Assembly (NCBI GenBank): GCA_032718475.1
Contig: JAUCBJ010007181.1
Location: 1-39,448 of the forward strand
Length of the DNA stretch: 39,448 nt
Source: Nemertoderma westbladi
Taxonomy: Eukaryota > Xenacoelomorpha > Nemertodermatida > Nemertodermatidae
Reading direction: 5' to 3'
Position numbers and translations under genes: made by a program. This document shows positions 10,650 to 21,108 of this stretch, piece by piece. A model generated the notes under the pieces. It had not been told where the DNA came from, did no database searches, and saw only the letters and a list, made by a program, of their open reading frames with translations. How positions within the stretch are numbered: position 1 is the first letter of the stretch; each line of letters starts with the position of its first letter.

Positions 10650-11453
10650 ATTCCAAAATTGTAACATTACTCAACGCCGATAGTATTAACAGCGAGTTGT
10701 TATTTAGACTTTAGAGGACTTTTGATTTGATTTGATTTGATTTTTTTACGTCAACAACAAATTATATGCACTAAACAGATAAAATCGCAATGTAAAGCGA
10801 AACAACGATGAGAAACAACAATGAATTTTATATAACTATGCATAGTAGTGTACTATATGGCACGGTAACATGAGAGATGTTGCACAATTGCATTAGTTTT
10901 AAAACAAATGGGTCTCAACATCACAAGCGTAGGTAAAATATAATTAATGTTAATGTGCAGTATAAACAAGAAGGATATCGTATGTAGTGAATATAAATAT
11001 AGATATGTAAGTAAATATGAGTGTAAATATAATTAATGTAACGTACTGTAAAAACAAGAAGGATAGCGTATGTAGTGACGTGTGGATGGCCTCATGAGGT
11101 TTCACCTCGTTTCCATGAGGGTCCAGAATAAAACTCAAGTAAAATAAATATCTGTGAATATAATTAGCGGTAAGTATATAAAAGAGTAAAAAGCAGATAT
11201 AATTGAATTAAAGGTAGATACTGACTGTGGTTTATCTAAGAGTAAAAAAAACAGATAAAATTGAAATAAAAGGTAGACACTGTACAGTACATTCTGTAGA
11301 TGGGTTGGAACCATAGATAACGTAAGTATTGTGTGAACGAAGGTCTAAGCCTGAGATAATAACAAGAGTAGTATATATTATAAATCTAAAATACGTTAAA
11401 AATTAAATAAATAGAGATATTATTGTATCGGTCGGTCTAAAATTCGTTAAAAA

Positions 11454-14400
11454 TTAAATATAGAGAAAGGTGGATGAGTCGTCATCTTCGATCTTAGTCA
11501 GTAAGTAGTCCTTCAGTTTATGTTTAAATGTTACTAATGAAGAGCACTCAGTTAGAACCTTTGGGAGTGCATTCCATAGTTTTGGACCATAGAAACTGAA
11601 AGTGGTCTGTCCATAAATTGTCTTCCGATCAGGAATCAATGCCCTATCTTGAGAAGAGCGGAGACCGCTTCGTCCTTCATTGAAAGTGACCATGTGGTTC
11701 ATGTACTCTGGCGAGAGGCCGTTTCTGACTCTAAACATGTGTGATAAAATAACTGATTGCACTCGCTCGCGGAGGGGAAGCCAGTTGATTGCAACATAAT
11801 GTGTAGCATTAATATGGATACGAGGGCCAAGACCGAGGCAGAAACGGATGCATCTTCTTTGAAGGGCTTCAACATTAGTTCGAAGTTTCTTTGTGATGGT
11901 GAAAAACCAAGTGGGTGCAGCATAGTCAATGTGTGGCTGGATGAGTGAGTTGCAAAGTAGTCGTCTAAGGGAACGGTCGAGGATGGCACCATGTCGATGA
12001 AGGAAGCGTAGACGCGAGTTTCCTTTTTTTAATACTCTAAGCACCATTTCCATACCAGTAAGGGATTCATTTATGGTGGCTCCTAGGTAGGTTACTGCTT
12101 TCTTTGTAGATATACGGTTTCCATTGCAGTATACCTCTAAGGGATACGGTGCAGCTGCTAATCTCTGATGAGTTCCAAATAAAATACATTCGGTTTTCTC
12201 AAAGTTAATACTCAGTCAATTGTCAAGGCACCAGTCTGATACTTTGTCCATGGTGGCAGATAGTGTTGACGATATTGCCTGAACACAGCTATTGGCAGTG
12301 AGGAGACCAACATCATCGGCAAATTTAGGGGGCAGGATGGAATCGTCAGAGGTTGGAGTTGCTATAGGGGAGGAGTCTGGGATCGAACAGGCTGTGCAAC
12401 AGACGTCTTTACTGTTCATGGATGAAGGTAATATTTGGTCAAAGTCGTTAGTTGCTAAACCAAATAACAATACTGCCAATATAGCGCCTTGAGGCACACC
12501 ATCATCGACTACCTGTGGAGTTGAAGTAGCAGTACCAATATCGACGTATTGCATCCGACCGTTTAGGTACGATTTAAACCAATTCTGTGTAGCTGGGTCG
12601 GCACCTATAGCTCTCAGTTTTTGTATTATGATGCCATGGTTTAGAGTATCAAACGCTTTGCGAAAATCAATCAGTATCATACCAGTTAGTAGGCCATGGT
12701 CGATTGCTTCTCTGATGTAGTTATCAACCAATAAGAGTGTTGTATCAGTGGAAAACATAGGTCGAAATCCAGACTGGAACTTATTCATAAGGTGTTTTGA
12801 AGTTACATAGAAAAACATTTGGTCATATGCAATGCGTTCAAGTATTTTCGACAGTATTGGAAGGTTGGAAAGGGGCCTGTTATTACCGCTGATTATCACT
12901 GGACCTTTTTTATGGGCAGGGACTACACGAGCTATTTTATAGTTATCAGGAAAGATTGAAGATGAGATAGACAAGTTGACTAAGTGGGTAAACGGTTTTA
13001 TCAGCGCAATTGCCCCATCACTGATTATGCGTGAAGGGATACCATCAGGGCCTCCAGCTTTACAGGGGTCAATCTTAGAGAATATTTTGGCAACGTCATC
13101 CTCTTCAACTGGGTGCAGGCTGAACGCGTTCTCCGTTACTCCGAGTCCCTTGTAGTATTCCAGTGTAGATTCAAAGCCATAACGGCCTGGTGGTTTAGGC
13201 ATTGCTGATACTAGTTCTTTTGCAATATTAGTGAAGTAGGTATTGAGGTGCTCGCAGACTTTCGATGGATCATGTGAAATTTCGCCATCAATTAAAAGGC
13301 TTTTAGTGGTTGTCTTGGAGTGGGCTCCTTGCTTTCTAGTAGGAGGACCGATAGTCTTAAGAACTTTCCACAGTTTCTTGCTATCACCAGTTGCATTTTT
13401 CAATTGTAGACTAATGTACGATACCTTTTTACATTTTATGAGGTTGGTTGCTTTGTTTCTTAGGACTCTAAAGGCCTCCTGGTTTAGGAGTGTTCTTTCA
13501 TTGTGGAATTTGAGAGAGGCTCTATTGCGGGCGATGATTGCGTCTTTCACCTCCCTATCAACCCATGGTTGTGAGAGAGATTTTATGCGGCATTTCCGAA
13601 AAGGAGCAATTTCATCTAAAATACTTGTTAACACATTATCCACTATGGTTGCTGCAGTATTGACATCTGTTGTATATGGCAAATCTTGTAGGGATGTATT
13701 ATTTGTCAGTTTTTCGAGCAATATCTCTTTGGAGTAAGTTGAGTAAGAACGGCAGTTACTAGTCAGGGGAATAGCTGGTTTTGGTTTTTGTCTTTTTCTT
13801 GTAACAAAAATTATGTAGTGGTCACTTAGACGTTCCTTAATAACTCCACTGCTTGTAATCATATTTGGTTGCGAAACAAAGGCATGGTCAATTAATGTGG
13901 CTGTAGAAGCTGTGACCCGAGTTGCTTCAGTTATTAACTGGCAGAGACCAAGTGCATTGGTGAAGCTGTATAGGCTTTGCAGGAGGCCATCGATAGCAAG
14001 GAGGGGTGGTATGCATTTGTAGTTACCTAACAGGTCTATGTTAGTATCCCCCAGAATGATTATCTCACCGTATTTTGAGGTATCGCCAAGGAATGAGACC
14101 AGATTGTCAAACATATTTTTGTCACTGTCGGGTCGGTATACCACACCAAGCAGAATTGTCTTTGTGCTAGGTAATGATAGTTCACCCAATAGAACCTCAG
14201 ATGTGCAATTGTAGCTCCATTCTAGAACATCAAATACAAGACTTGAGTTGATATAGATAGCGACTCCACCTCCATTTCTATTCCTATCGCGCCGAAAGAT
14301 ATTATATCCAGGAATACCAATTTCGGCATTAGTGATAGAATCATCAAGCCATGACTCAGAAATCATGAGAATATCAATTGAGCCTGGTTCTAATATACAT

Positions 14401-14540
14401 TTTAGTTCGGGAATCATAGGAAGCAAGCTGCGTATATTAGCATGGGCTACATGGACTCCCCTGGTGTCAAACTGACTCAACCATTCATAGAGAGGAGGAT
14501 AAGGAGAATCTTTTGGGTCAACATAGTGGCGCGGTGATAG
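11454..14540 (-). pseudogene. LINE ORF2: endonuclease and reverse transcriptase, one internal stop
   Basis: It nicks target DNA and reverse-transcribes the element RNA. The APE-type endonuclease runs from about 14450 to 13790 (HANIRSLLP, LMISESWLDD, ILGDTNIDLL, LIDHAFVS, LSDHYIIF). The reverse transcriptase covers about 13100-12260 (GPDGIPSRII, LIDFRKAFDTLNH, DDGVPQGAILAVLLFGL, KFADDVGLL). The thumb and C-terminal region continue to TAA at 11454. An in-frame TGA at 12216-12218 splits it just after KVSDWCLDN. Protein similarity continues directly across it. No ATG precedes the endonuclease: the frame is open up to the ORF1 stop, and its first Met lies inside the domain. A Cys-containing insert sits between the PQG and FADD motifs. 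Confidence 0.85.
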
Positions 14541-15737
14541 TCAATCTAAAATATCAAATGGGTTTTGTGGACTTCCATTTGCAGCTGTTGTTTGGAGGTG
14601 TTGCCGTCTTGAGAATTGTTCACGACGCTTGACTCGTTGTTTATATGCAAGTTGTCGCTCGAACTCGGATAAGTCTCTATTGAAATATATACGCTCTTGA
14701 TTGACAGTAAAGTACCGTTTTGCAATTAAGTTAGATGCATCAGCCTCGGTGTTAAATGATAGTAATACAGGTCGAGACCGTCCATCATCCCTTTTCTTAC
14801 CAAGACGTGTAATTGTTCGGAAGTGTAGCTTCTCGCCTAGAGCTTTCTCGAGAAAAGCACTGTCACAATGATGTTGATCTTCCATGTTGCTCCCTGATAG
14901 GTCACCAGGCATTTTATTGATAATGACATTGAACTTCCTTATTGCATTTTGCTTGATAATTTTTTCAACTCCAGCTGCATTGAATTCTCTGGTGATGTTT
15001 GTAGGGTTGGAAATTTTGTCGTTGATCGTCTTTAATTCTTCACAGTTTTTCTTTACCATGTCTGCCCATGTTGGGGTACAGTCAGATGGCTTTAATTCAT
15101 GTACAATTGCTTAAAGATCATCCATACGACGAGTTGAGTCGACCTTGAAAGCGTCAGTATTTTCAAACCTGTATTGTAGTTCGGCCAGTTTATTTGTTGT
15201 CGCAACTTGGAATGAATCAATCTTATTTGTTAAGGTTGCATCGAGTTCATTTATTGTTGAAGTAAGTTGTGATGTATCGTTGCGAACATCATTCGTTAAG
15301 TTTCTCAGATGGACTAGTTGTTTCGATAGGTTGCTGTTGTCTATCAGTAGGGTAGCTTGATCAGCTTCCAACTTTTCAATCTTTTGAGCAGAACACACAC
15401 CGCAAATAAAGTTTTGTGAGGATATGTCAAGCTCAACAGCCACCTGCGTTTCAATTTCAGTCCAGGTAATTTGGCAGATGGAGCATTCAATCTTTGTGGT
15501 GATCCATTCTCTCGGTTTTGCTTTTTTCCTCTGCGATACTGTGGAAATTGTGTTCGTAGATGCACAGTAACCATCAGTAGATGTCCGTTGGGACATTGTG
15601 TTATTTTGTTTGGTTTTATTGGTGGTGTTCCCAGCCGAAGTTCGCGTTGCTGTAGATTTTGACGAACCGATTAGGGATACTCTTCTGTTGCTTGGAGAGC
15701 TGGTCTGCCTATCAATTGTGGCACTGGCAGTCGACAT
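14541..15737 (-). pseudogene. LINE ORF1 (RNA-binding protein), one internal stop
   Basis: ORF1 of the CR1/L2-group LINE, which in this group binds element RNA and acts as a chaperone. The first ATG is at 15737. After a Ser/Thr-rich start comes a PHD-like zinc cluster (CSICQITW and FICGVCSAQK), then a coiled coil (KIEKLEADQATLLIDNSNL onwards). Next is a TPTWADMVKK segment and an RRM-like region (FNVIINKMPGDL, ITRLGKKRDDGRSRPVLLSF). The frame is interrupted once, by TAA at 15111-15113, and otherwise continuous to TGA at 14541-14543. Coding similarity runs across the TAA in the same frame, so it is a point nonsense change, not the natural end. Confidence 0.8.
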
Positions 15738-15956
15738 CTTGTATTGTAACCCGGATTGAATATCTTTAGACTTATTCAATACAGTATAATCCGCAGTATC
15801 AACAGATCAAATGAATATCCTTAATCTTCTTCAATATATAATATAATATAAATAAAATAAACCGCAGAGTAAAAAGTAGGCAAGTAGGAGTGTACAATCA
15901 GTGTCTGTATACCTCCATATCCATTGCACAATGTACTGGACATGATTTATTTGTTG

Positions 15957-17226
15957 TTACATTACAGCATTGTATTGACCTGTACATTTAGTATTGTATT
16001 TGGTGTTATTGTTTACGTGGTCACCATGACGGCGTTAAGTAATGTCCACTAAGGCAGTAAGGGGACATTCCTTAACGCCGTCATTGGATACCACGTAAAC
16101 AATAGGTGAAAATTTGCCTGACAGCCAGATAGGCCTAGTGCATTACCTACCGGTAGGCGGGGTATAGCTATTAATAACCAGTAGGGCCTAGCTATATTAT
16201 TATAACGGCTCCAAACGCCGCGATAAATATAAGCTAACTTATATATAACATAATTTATGTCATTTTTACAATTATTTATACAGCAACTAATATAATTTGT
16301 GCAGTTTCTATCACTTATAATGTATATGTACAATCATTAAAGTCCTGACCTCATACTTGGACGGCCCCTTATGTCATTTTTACAATTATTTATACAGCAA
16401 CTAATATAATTTGTGCAGTTTCTATCACTTATAATGTATATGTACAATCATTTCACAATGTTAAAATTTTGGAATAAAACTACATATATACTTGTTGCAA
16501 AATACTTTACGATGTTCTGATATCTGATCCACGTGGCTTTATTTTCACTAACTATCACTAACGTTCGTTCGTGTAACAAAGCCACTCGGATCATCACACT
16601 GTAAAGTGCTACTTTACACACAAGTATGTAAATAGTTATTGCATACTTTGTGTGTAAAGTAGTACTTTACAGTGTGATGATCCGAGTACTTTGTTACACG
16701 AACAAACGTAGTGAGTGAGTGAAAATAAAGCCACGAGGATCAGAACACTGTAAACGTAAAGTACTTTGCAACAAGTTTTATTCCAAAATTGTAACATTAC
16801 GAAATGATTGTATATACATTATAAGTGATAGAAACTACACAAATTAAATTAGTTGCTGTATAAATAAATGTAAAAATGACATAAATTATGTTATAAATAA
16901 GTTAGCTTTTATTATGGTGGCGTTTGGAGCCATGTTAATTGTTTATAGCTACTGGTTATTAATATGTAGCTATATCCCGCCGTCCGATAGGTAATACAGT
17001 AGGCCTATCTGGCTGTGAGGCAAACACCACCTATTGTTTACGTGGTAACCAATGACGGCGTTAAGTAATGTCCACTAAGGGGACATTACTTAACTACTAA
17101 CACCAAATACAATACTAAATGTACAGGCCAATACAATGCTGTAATGTCCTCAAAAGTTGTAAAGTGCTAAATAACAATAACTCGCTTTAATACTAACGGC
17201 GTTGAGTAATGTTACAATTTTGGAAT
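15957..17226. repeat. Main palindromic block of the foldback element
   Basis: Two inverted arms (about 15957-16620 and 16640-17150) pair around a centre with TACACACAAAGTATG-like sequence. Examples are GTAAAGTGCTACTTTACAC left of centre against GTGTAAAGTAGTACTTTAC right of centre, and the ACGTGGCTTTATTTTCAC block against its complement near 16725. Divergence is modest, so this long cruciform-capable sequence is fairly young. Confidence 0.8.
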
Positions 17227-17229
17227 GAT

Positions 17230-17425
17230 AATATTGAATATATTGAATAATAATATTTAATATATATTGAATAATAATATTGAATATATATTGAATATAT
17301 ATTGAATAATAATATTGAATATATATTGAACATATATTGAATAATAATATTGAATATATATTGAATATATGTTGAATGTTAATATTGAATATATATTGAA
17401 TAATAATTGAATAATTAATAAAAAT
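17230..17425. repeat. AT-rich tandem repeat
   Basis: Irregular tandem units built from TTGAATATATA and TTGAATAATAATA. It directly abuts the right end of the foldback element. Confidence 0.8.
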
Positions 17426-17426
17426 A

Positions 17427-18228
17427 TGAATAATTTTATTTATAATTAAAAAATAATTGATGGTCGACCAAAAATTATTAATTTACAGTCGACCATAAAA
17501 TTAATAAAATTTTCTTAATTTCTGGAAGTTTGAATTTCCCGGTACCTTGTAGGGCGAGATTTGGGCAGGCCATTCATTACAGTACTTTAAGTAATTACAT
17601 TCAAATTAACGTGCAATTGGATGGTTTCCCAATACCAGTAATCACGATAACCCCTTTTACCACAGCCCGCAATACCACCACGGGAACGACCATGACATTT
17701 ATAGGGGCCCTCCACAACAATAATCCCAATTATCAGTTTCGTTGTACAAGGTTGCATTGATACGGCGACTTCGCTATTTAAAACCACAACAAAACAATAT
17801 CATTACACAGTATTACAACTTAATTATAAAACTACGAAAATTATCTAGAATTATTTCAGCAATAAAACATCTACATAATTAATTTGACTCCTTCTAATCA
17901 AGTGTGGTGCCTTGATGTGTGCAGGGATATTGTAGACGATGTCATTGGGGAATTTGAGGATTAGCATTTGCAAGCACATAGTTTAACGTTATTTATATTT
18001 ATTTTAGATTTCTGCCTAATGTTGATTTAGTGCGGTCCAAATCATTTTCATTATATACGAGTTACATTTATATCTCTATCTCTATATTTTTTCAATGCCG
18101 TGATTATTTACCTAATTTTGTGCTTTATATACCGGTGAATTTATTTAGTTGTATGTACATATTACTCTCTGTACCCATATATTTCGTATATTGGAGTATG
18201 AATATAATAATAATAATTATTATGTTCT
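17427..18228. other. AT-rich spacer
   Basis: No supported gene. There is a short hairpin, ATGGTCGAC paired with GTCGACCAT, at about 17460-17504. Open frames here lack recognisable domains. Confidence 0.45.
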
Positions 18229-18358
18229 TCAAGGCATATATGCACTGTATATGCGCATTGATTATATGGCACTGTATATGCGCTTTGATTATATGGCACT
18301 GTATATGCGCTTTGATTATATGGCACTGTATATGCGCTTTGATTATATGGCACATTGT
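18229..18358. repeat. 27-bp tandem repeat, ~4.5 copies
   Basis: Unit TATGGCACTGTATATGCGC plus TTTGATTA, almost identical between copies. It is open in several frames on both strands because 27 is divisible by three. This yields repetitive pseudo-ORFs that I do not regard as genes. Confidence 0.88.
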
Positions 18359-18439
18359 TTTGAACGTAATTTTTACTTAAACTCCTCCTACGACGTCCTT
18401 TATAATATATATTTACATTTGTTTAATATCAATTCACTA

Positions 18440-18555
18440 TGGGGTAAGTGGACAGTCGTAGTGGGGTTACTGGACTATGGGGGTTAAAGGGTATAGTGGA
18501 CATAGTGGGGTTAGTGGACATACTGTAGTGGGGTTAGTGGACATAGTAGACATGT
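18440..18555 (+). repeat. GGGGTTAGTGGACATA minisatellite, left part
   Basis: Degenerate ~18-bp units related to GGGGTTAGTGGACATAGT. The same repeat resumes at about 20009, on the far side of the LINE fragment at 18556-19997, so this is probably one array split by an insertion. Confidence 0.75.
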
Positions 18556-19997
18556 ACCGAACAGTAAGAGTCCCACAAGAAATGAAAACAAATAAGTTGA
18601 TGCCAGTTCCCACGAAGGGCAACCTAACACTATGGTTCTTTTCGGGGAATCTCATTGGTCTCGATTGCTGCAAGGCTATACAATAGAATTCTATTAAATC
18701 GCATCAGGGATCGCATTGAGAGACTGCTCCGTGGAAATAAGAATGGGTTCCGCAAAGGTTGTGGGACCATGGAGCCCATTTTGGCACTTAGAAGGAGAAT
18801 TGAAGAGTTATCAAAAAAGAAAGACAGGCAGGCATCTGGCTGTTATCTTTGTTGACTTCTTCAAGGCCTTTGATTCAGTCTCTCGCTCACGTATGTTCAG
18901 CATACTTTCATTATATGGGATTCCTGATGAAATTATTGCAGCAATCAGATCAGTATACTATGGTTCGACAACATTTGTGGCTACTGTTGACGTTGACACA
19001 GAACCATTTGACGTGTTATGGGGTGTCCTCCAGGGAGACACACTTGCACCATTCTTGTTCATAATTGTGGTTGACTATGTTCTACGCATGTCCTTAGATC
19101 ATCATAATGATGATGGGGTGATGATAACTCCACCAACTGGCTCCAGAAGTCGAGGAAATCCTGCCAAGTACCTAACTGATCTATACTTTGCTGATGACTT
19201 AGGAGTACTCTCAGAATCACTAGAGGGAGCCCAGCGGCCTCTCAGCTCATTAGAACATGCTGCTTCTAGTGTTGGTCTTTTTATTAACTCCCGAAAGACC
19301 AAACTTTTGACAGTTAACTTTGAAAGTCATCAGCAAGTCTGTGATCGGATGAGCATAAGCTCAAAGGATGGTATGCTTGAGCATGTTGACGACTCTGTTG
19401 CCTGGGATCATGGATCAGGAAGTCAGGTGAGGACCTTCGAATACGTAAGGGAAAGGCATGGGCTGCCTTGAATAGGCTTTCCAGGATTTGAAAGTCACCG
19501 AGAATTAATCGGAAACTTAAGGTCCGATTATTTAGAGCAGCAATAGTTCCAGTACTCCTCTATGGGAGTCCATGCTGGGCTCTAACTGCTGAGGACACCA
19601 AATCTCTGGATGGCACATTCACAAGAATGCTACGCCGGGTTTATCGTGTCAAGTACAATGCACACATCTCAAACCAGACACTATATAACATTGGAGGTGT
19701 CTCATTGGTTCCCCCAAGCTTGACACTAGAACAAAATCGCCTCCGCTTTGCAGGACATTGCTTACTCCGTGAGGACCAGCCAGTGCATAATCTTGTACTT
19801 TGGCAGCATCATGGAGTGAAAAAGCATGGTGGACAGCCCATGACTTTCTTGAGACGCATCTTAAAGGACACAGGCCTTGAAGATGCGGATGATCTAGCAA
19901 CTATCATGGGTGATAGAGAGTTGTGGCGGCGCAATTTTGTCGACAAGCCGGCACAGCTTTCTTAAAAATGCAGCTGCAATGCAGCATTCCGATCCTA
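18556..19997 (+). mobile_element. 5'-truncated, frame-broken LINE (reverse transcriptase fragment)
   Basis: Remnant of a second non-LTR retrotransposon, from the end of the endonuclease-RT linker (VPQEMKTNKLMPVPTKG) to the C terminus. RT motifs are visible: AARLYNRILLNRI and NGFRKGCGTMEPILALRRR (about 18658-18805), AVIFVDFFKAFDS (about 18836-18875), GVLQGDTLAPFLF (about 19021-19060), DLYFADDLGVL (about 19180-19210). These lie in different frames, with shifts near 18645, 18830 and 19470. The C-terminal part (19520-19965) has LLYGSPCWALT and RLRFAGHCLLRED. It ends with a short TAG repeat (19995-20011) that looks like a LINE 3' tail. The clade differs from the LINE at 10.7-15.8 kb and is not firmly assigned. 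Confidence 0.85.
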
Positions 19998-20008
19998 GTA
20001 GTAGTAGT

Positions 20009-20495
20009 AGGACATAGTGGGGTAAGTGGACATGAGGGGGCTAGTGGACATTATTGTGTTAGTGGACATTATGGGGTTAGTAGACAGGACATAGTGGGGT
20101 TGGTGGGGTCAGTGACAGTGGCCATAGTGGCGCTAGTGGACATAGTGGGGTTAGTGGACATAGTAGGGTTAGTGGACATAGTGGGGTAAGTGGACATAGT
20201 GGGGTTAGTGGACATATTGTGATTAATGGACTATGGGTTTGTGGACATTGTGGGATTAGTGGACATTATGGGGTTAGTGGACATTGTGGGATTAGTGGAC
20301 ATTATGGGGTTAGTGGACATTATTGGGTAAGTGGACATTATGGGGTTAGTGGACATTATGGGGTTAGTGAACATTATGGGATTAGTGGACATTATAGAGT
20401 TAGTGGACATTATGGGGTTAGTGGACATTATGGGGTTAGTGGACAATATGGGATTAGTGGACATTATGGGATTAGTGGACATTATAGGGTTAGTA
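20009..20495 (+). repeat. 18-bp minisatellite, right part (~25 units)
   Basis: Tandem units close to GGGGTTAGTGGACATTAT. Early units carry CATAGT and later units CATTAT, so the array has two sequence domains. The unit length is a multiple of three, which explains long spurious frames encoding MSTNPI- or GVSGHY-type repeats. Confidence 0.9.
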
Positions 20496-20499
20496 GGCG

Positions 20500-21108
20500 T
20501 AACGTCCAAAGTACACTAAGTCCATCCACATGGAATTTGCAGTCAATTTGCACTAGAGATCATTTTTTCACTTGCGGTAAATTTCCACACTCTGTAATTT
20601 TCATAACACTTGTAATGTTTTTTTTTGTATAATATTGACATCAAAAAGTCAATGTCAGATTGTACAGTGTACAGATTAAGGTTAAAGTAATAAAGTAACC
20701 AATCATAATTAAGTTCTAGGACGTGTTAAGCTGGTGAGATGTAACAGGTGTGGGTAGTATACGATTGATCCAAATACTATAGACAAATACGATTGCTATC
20801 GTATGCTTACGGATACGGACTCTAGTTTAACCCAGCAGGTCCGCTACTGCTTTTAGTTGCCTAGACCTGTGGGCTGTAGACCATATCCAGGTACCTGACC
20901 GCTGCCCGCTGTCCAGTTCATGTCGCTGTGACTTGCAGTGTAGTGCTGTAGTGCATTTAGACCACTGAATTCTGGCAGTAGGAAGTAAAGTACCAGTCCT
21001 ACCAGTGCCAGTCGTATCCTGTATTTCCGAACAACAATTCCCTAGGATATATTTTTCCACTTTACCTCTCATTGCTCCTCTACAGCTCTATCTCTGTATC
21101 TGTTTGTG
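20500..21108. other. Spacer upstream of the TIR-HEAT gene
   Basis: Presumed promoter and 5' UTR of the gene at 21109. No certain TATA box was found. No protein-coding or RNA gene is supported. Confidence 0.45.

Larger units (their letters stand above)
10719..15830 (-). mobile_element. Non-LTR retrotransposon (CR1/L2 group), near full length
   Basis: The minus-strand order is short 5' leader, ORF1, ORF2 (endonuclease then reverse transcriptase), about 0.7 kb of 3' UTR, and a 3' tail of repeated AAATC units (10721-10742). That order and the short tandem 3' tail are typical of the CR1/L2/Rex1 group. The 3' UTR holds direct duplications, for example AACAAGAAGGAT blocks near 10967 and 11055. The 5' border is uncertain, somewhere in 15780-15955. 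The element is inserted in the left arm of the foldback at 10650-17226. Two nonsense codons make this copy inactive as it stands. Confidence 0.85.
10650..17226. mobile_element. Large foldback (palindromic) element, split by a LINE
   Basis: The right end at 17160-17226 (..CGGCGTTGAGTAATG, then TTACAATTTTGGAAT) is the reverse complement of 10650-10702. The right arm continues into sequence complementary to 15957-16620, around a centre near 16635. Without the LINE the palindrome would be about 1.3 kb. The left arm also has a nested ~100-bp hairpin at 16008-16106 (ACGGCGTTAAGTAATGTCC and its complement). An ~80-bp block is duplicated in the left arm (16258-16340 and 16373-16452). No coding capacity is seen in the arms. 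Confidence 0.75.

Noticed and set aside
20231-20509. Long frames with MSTNPI or GVSGHY repeats, and similar frames in the 27-bp and 26-bp arrays
   Set aside because: They arise from tandem DNA units whose length is compatible with open frames on both strands; no splice, start context or domain supports a gene.
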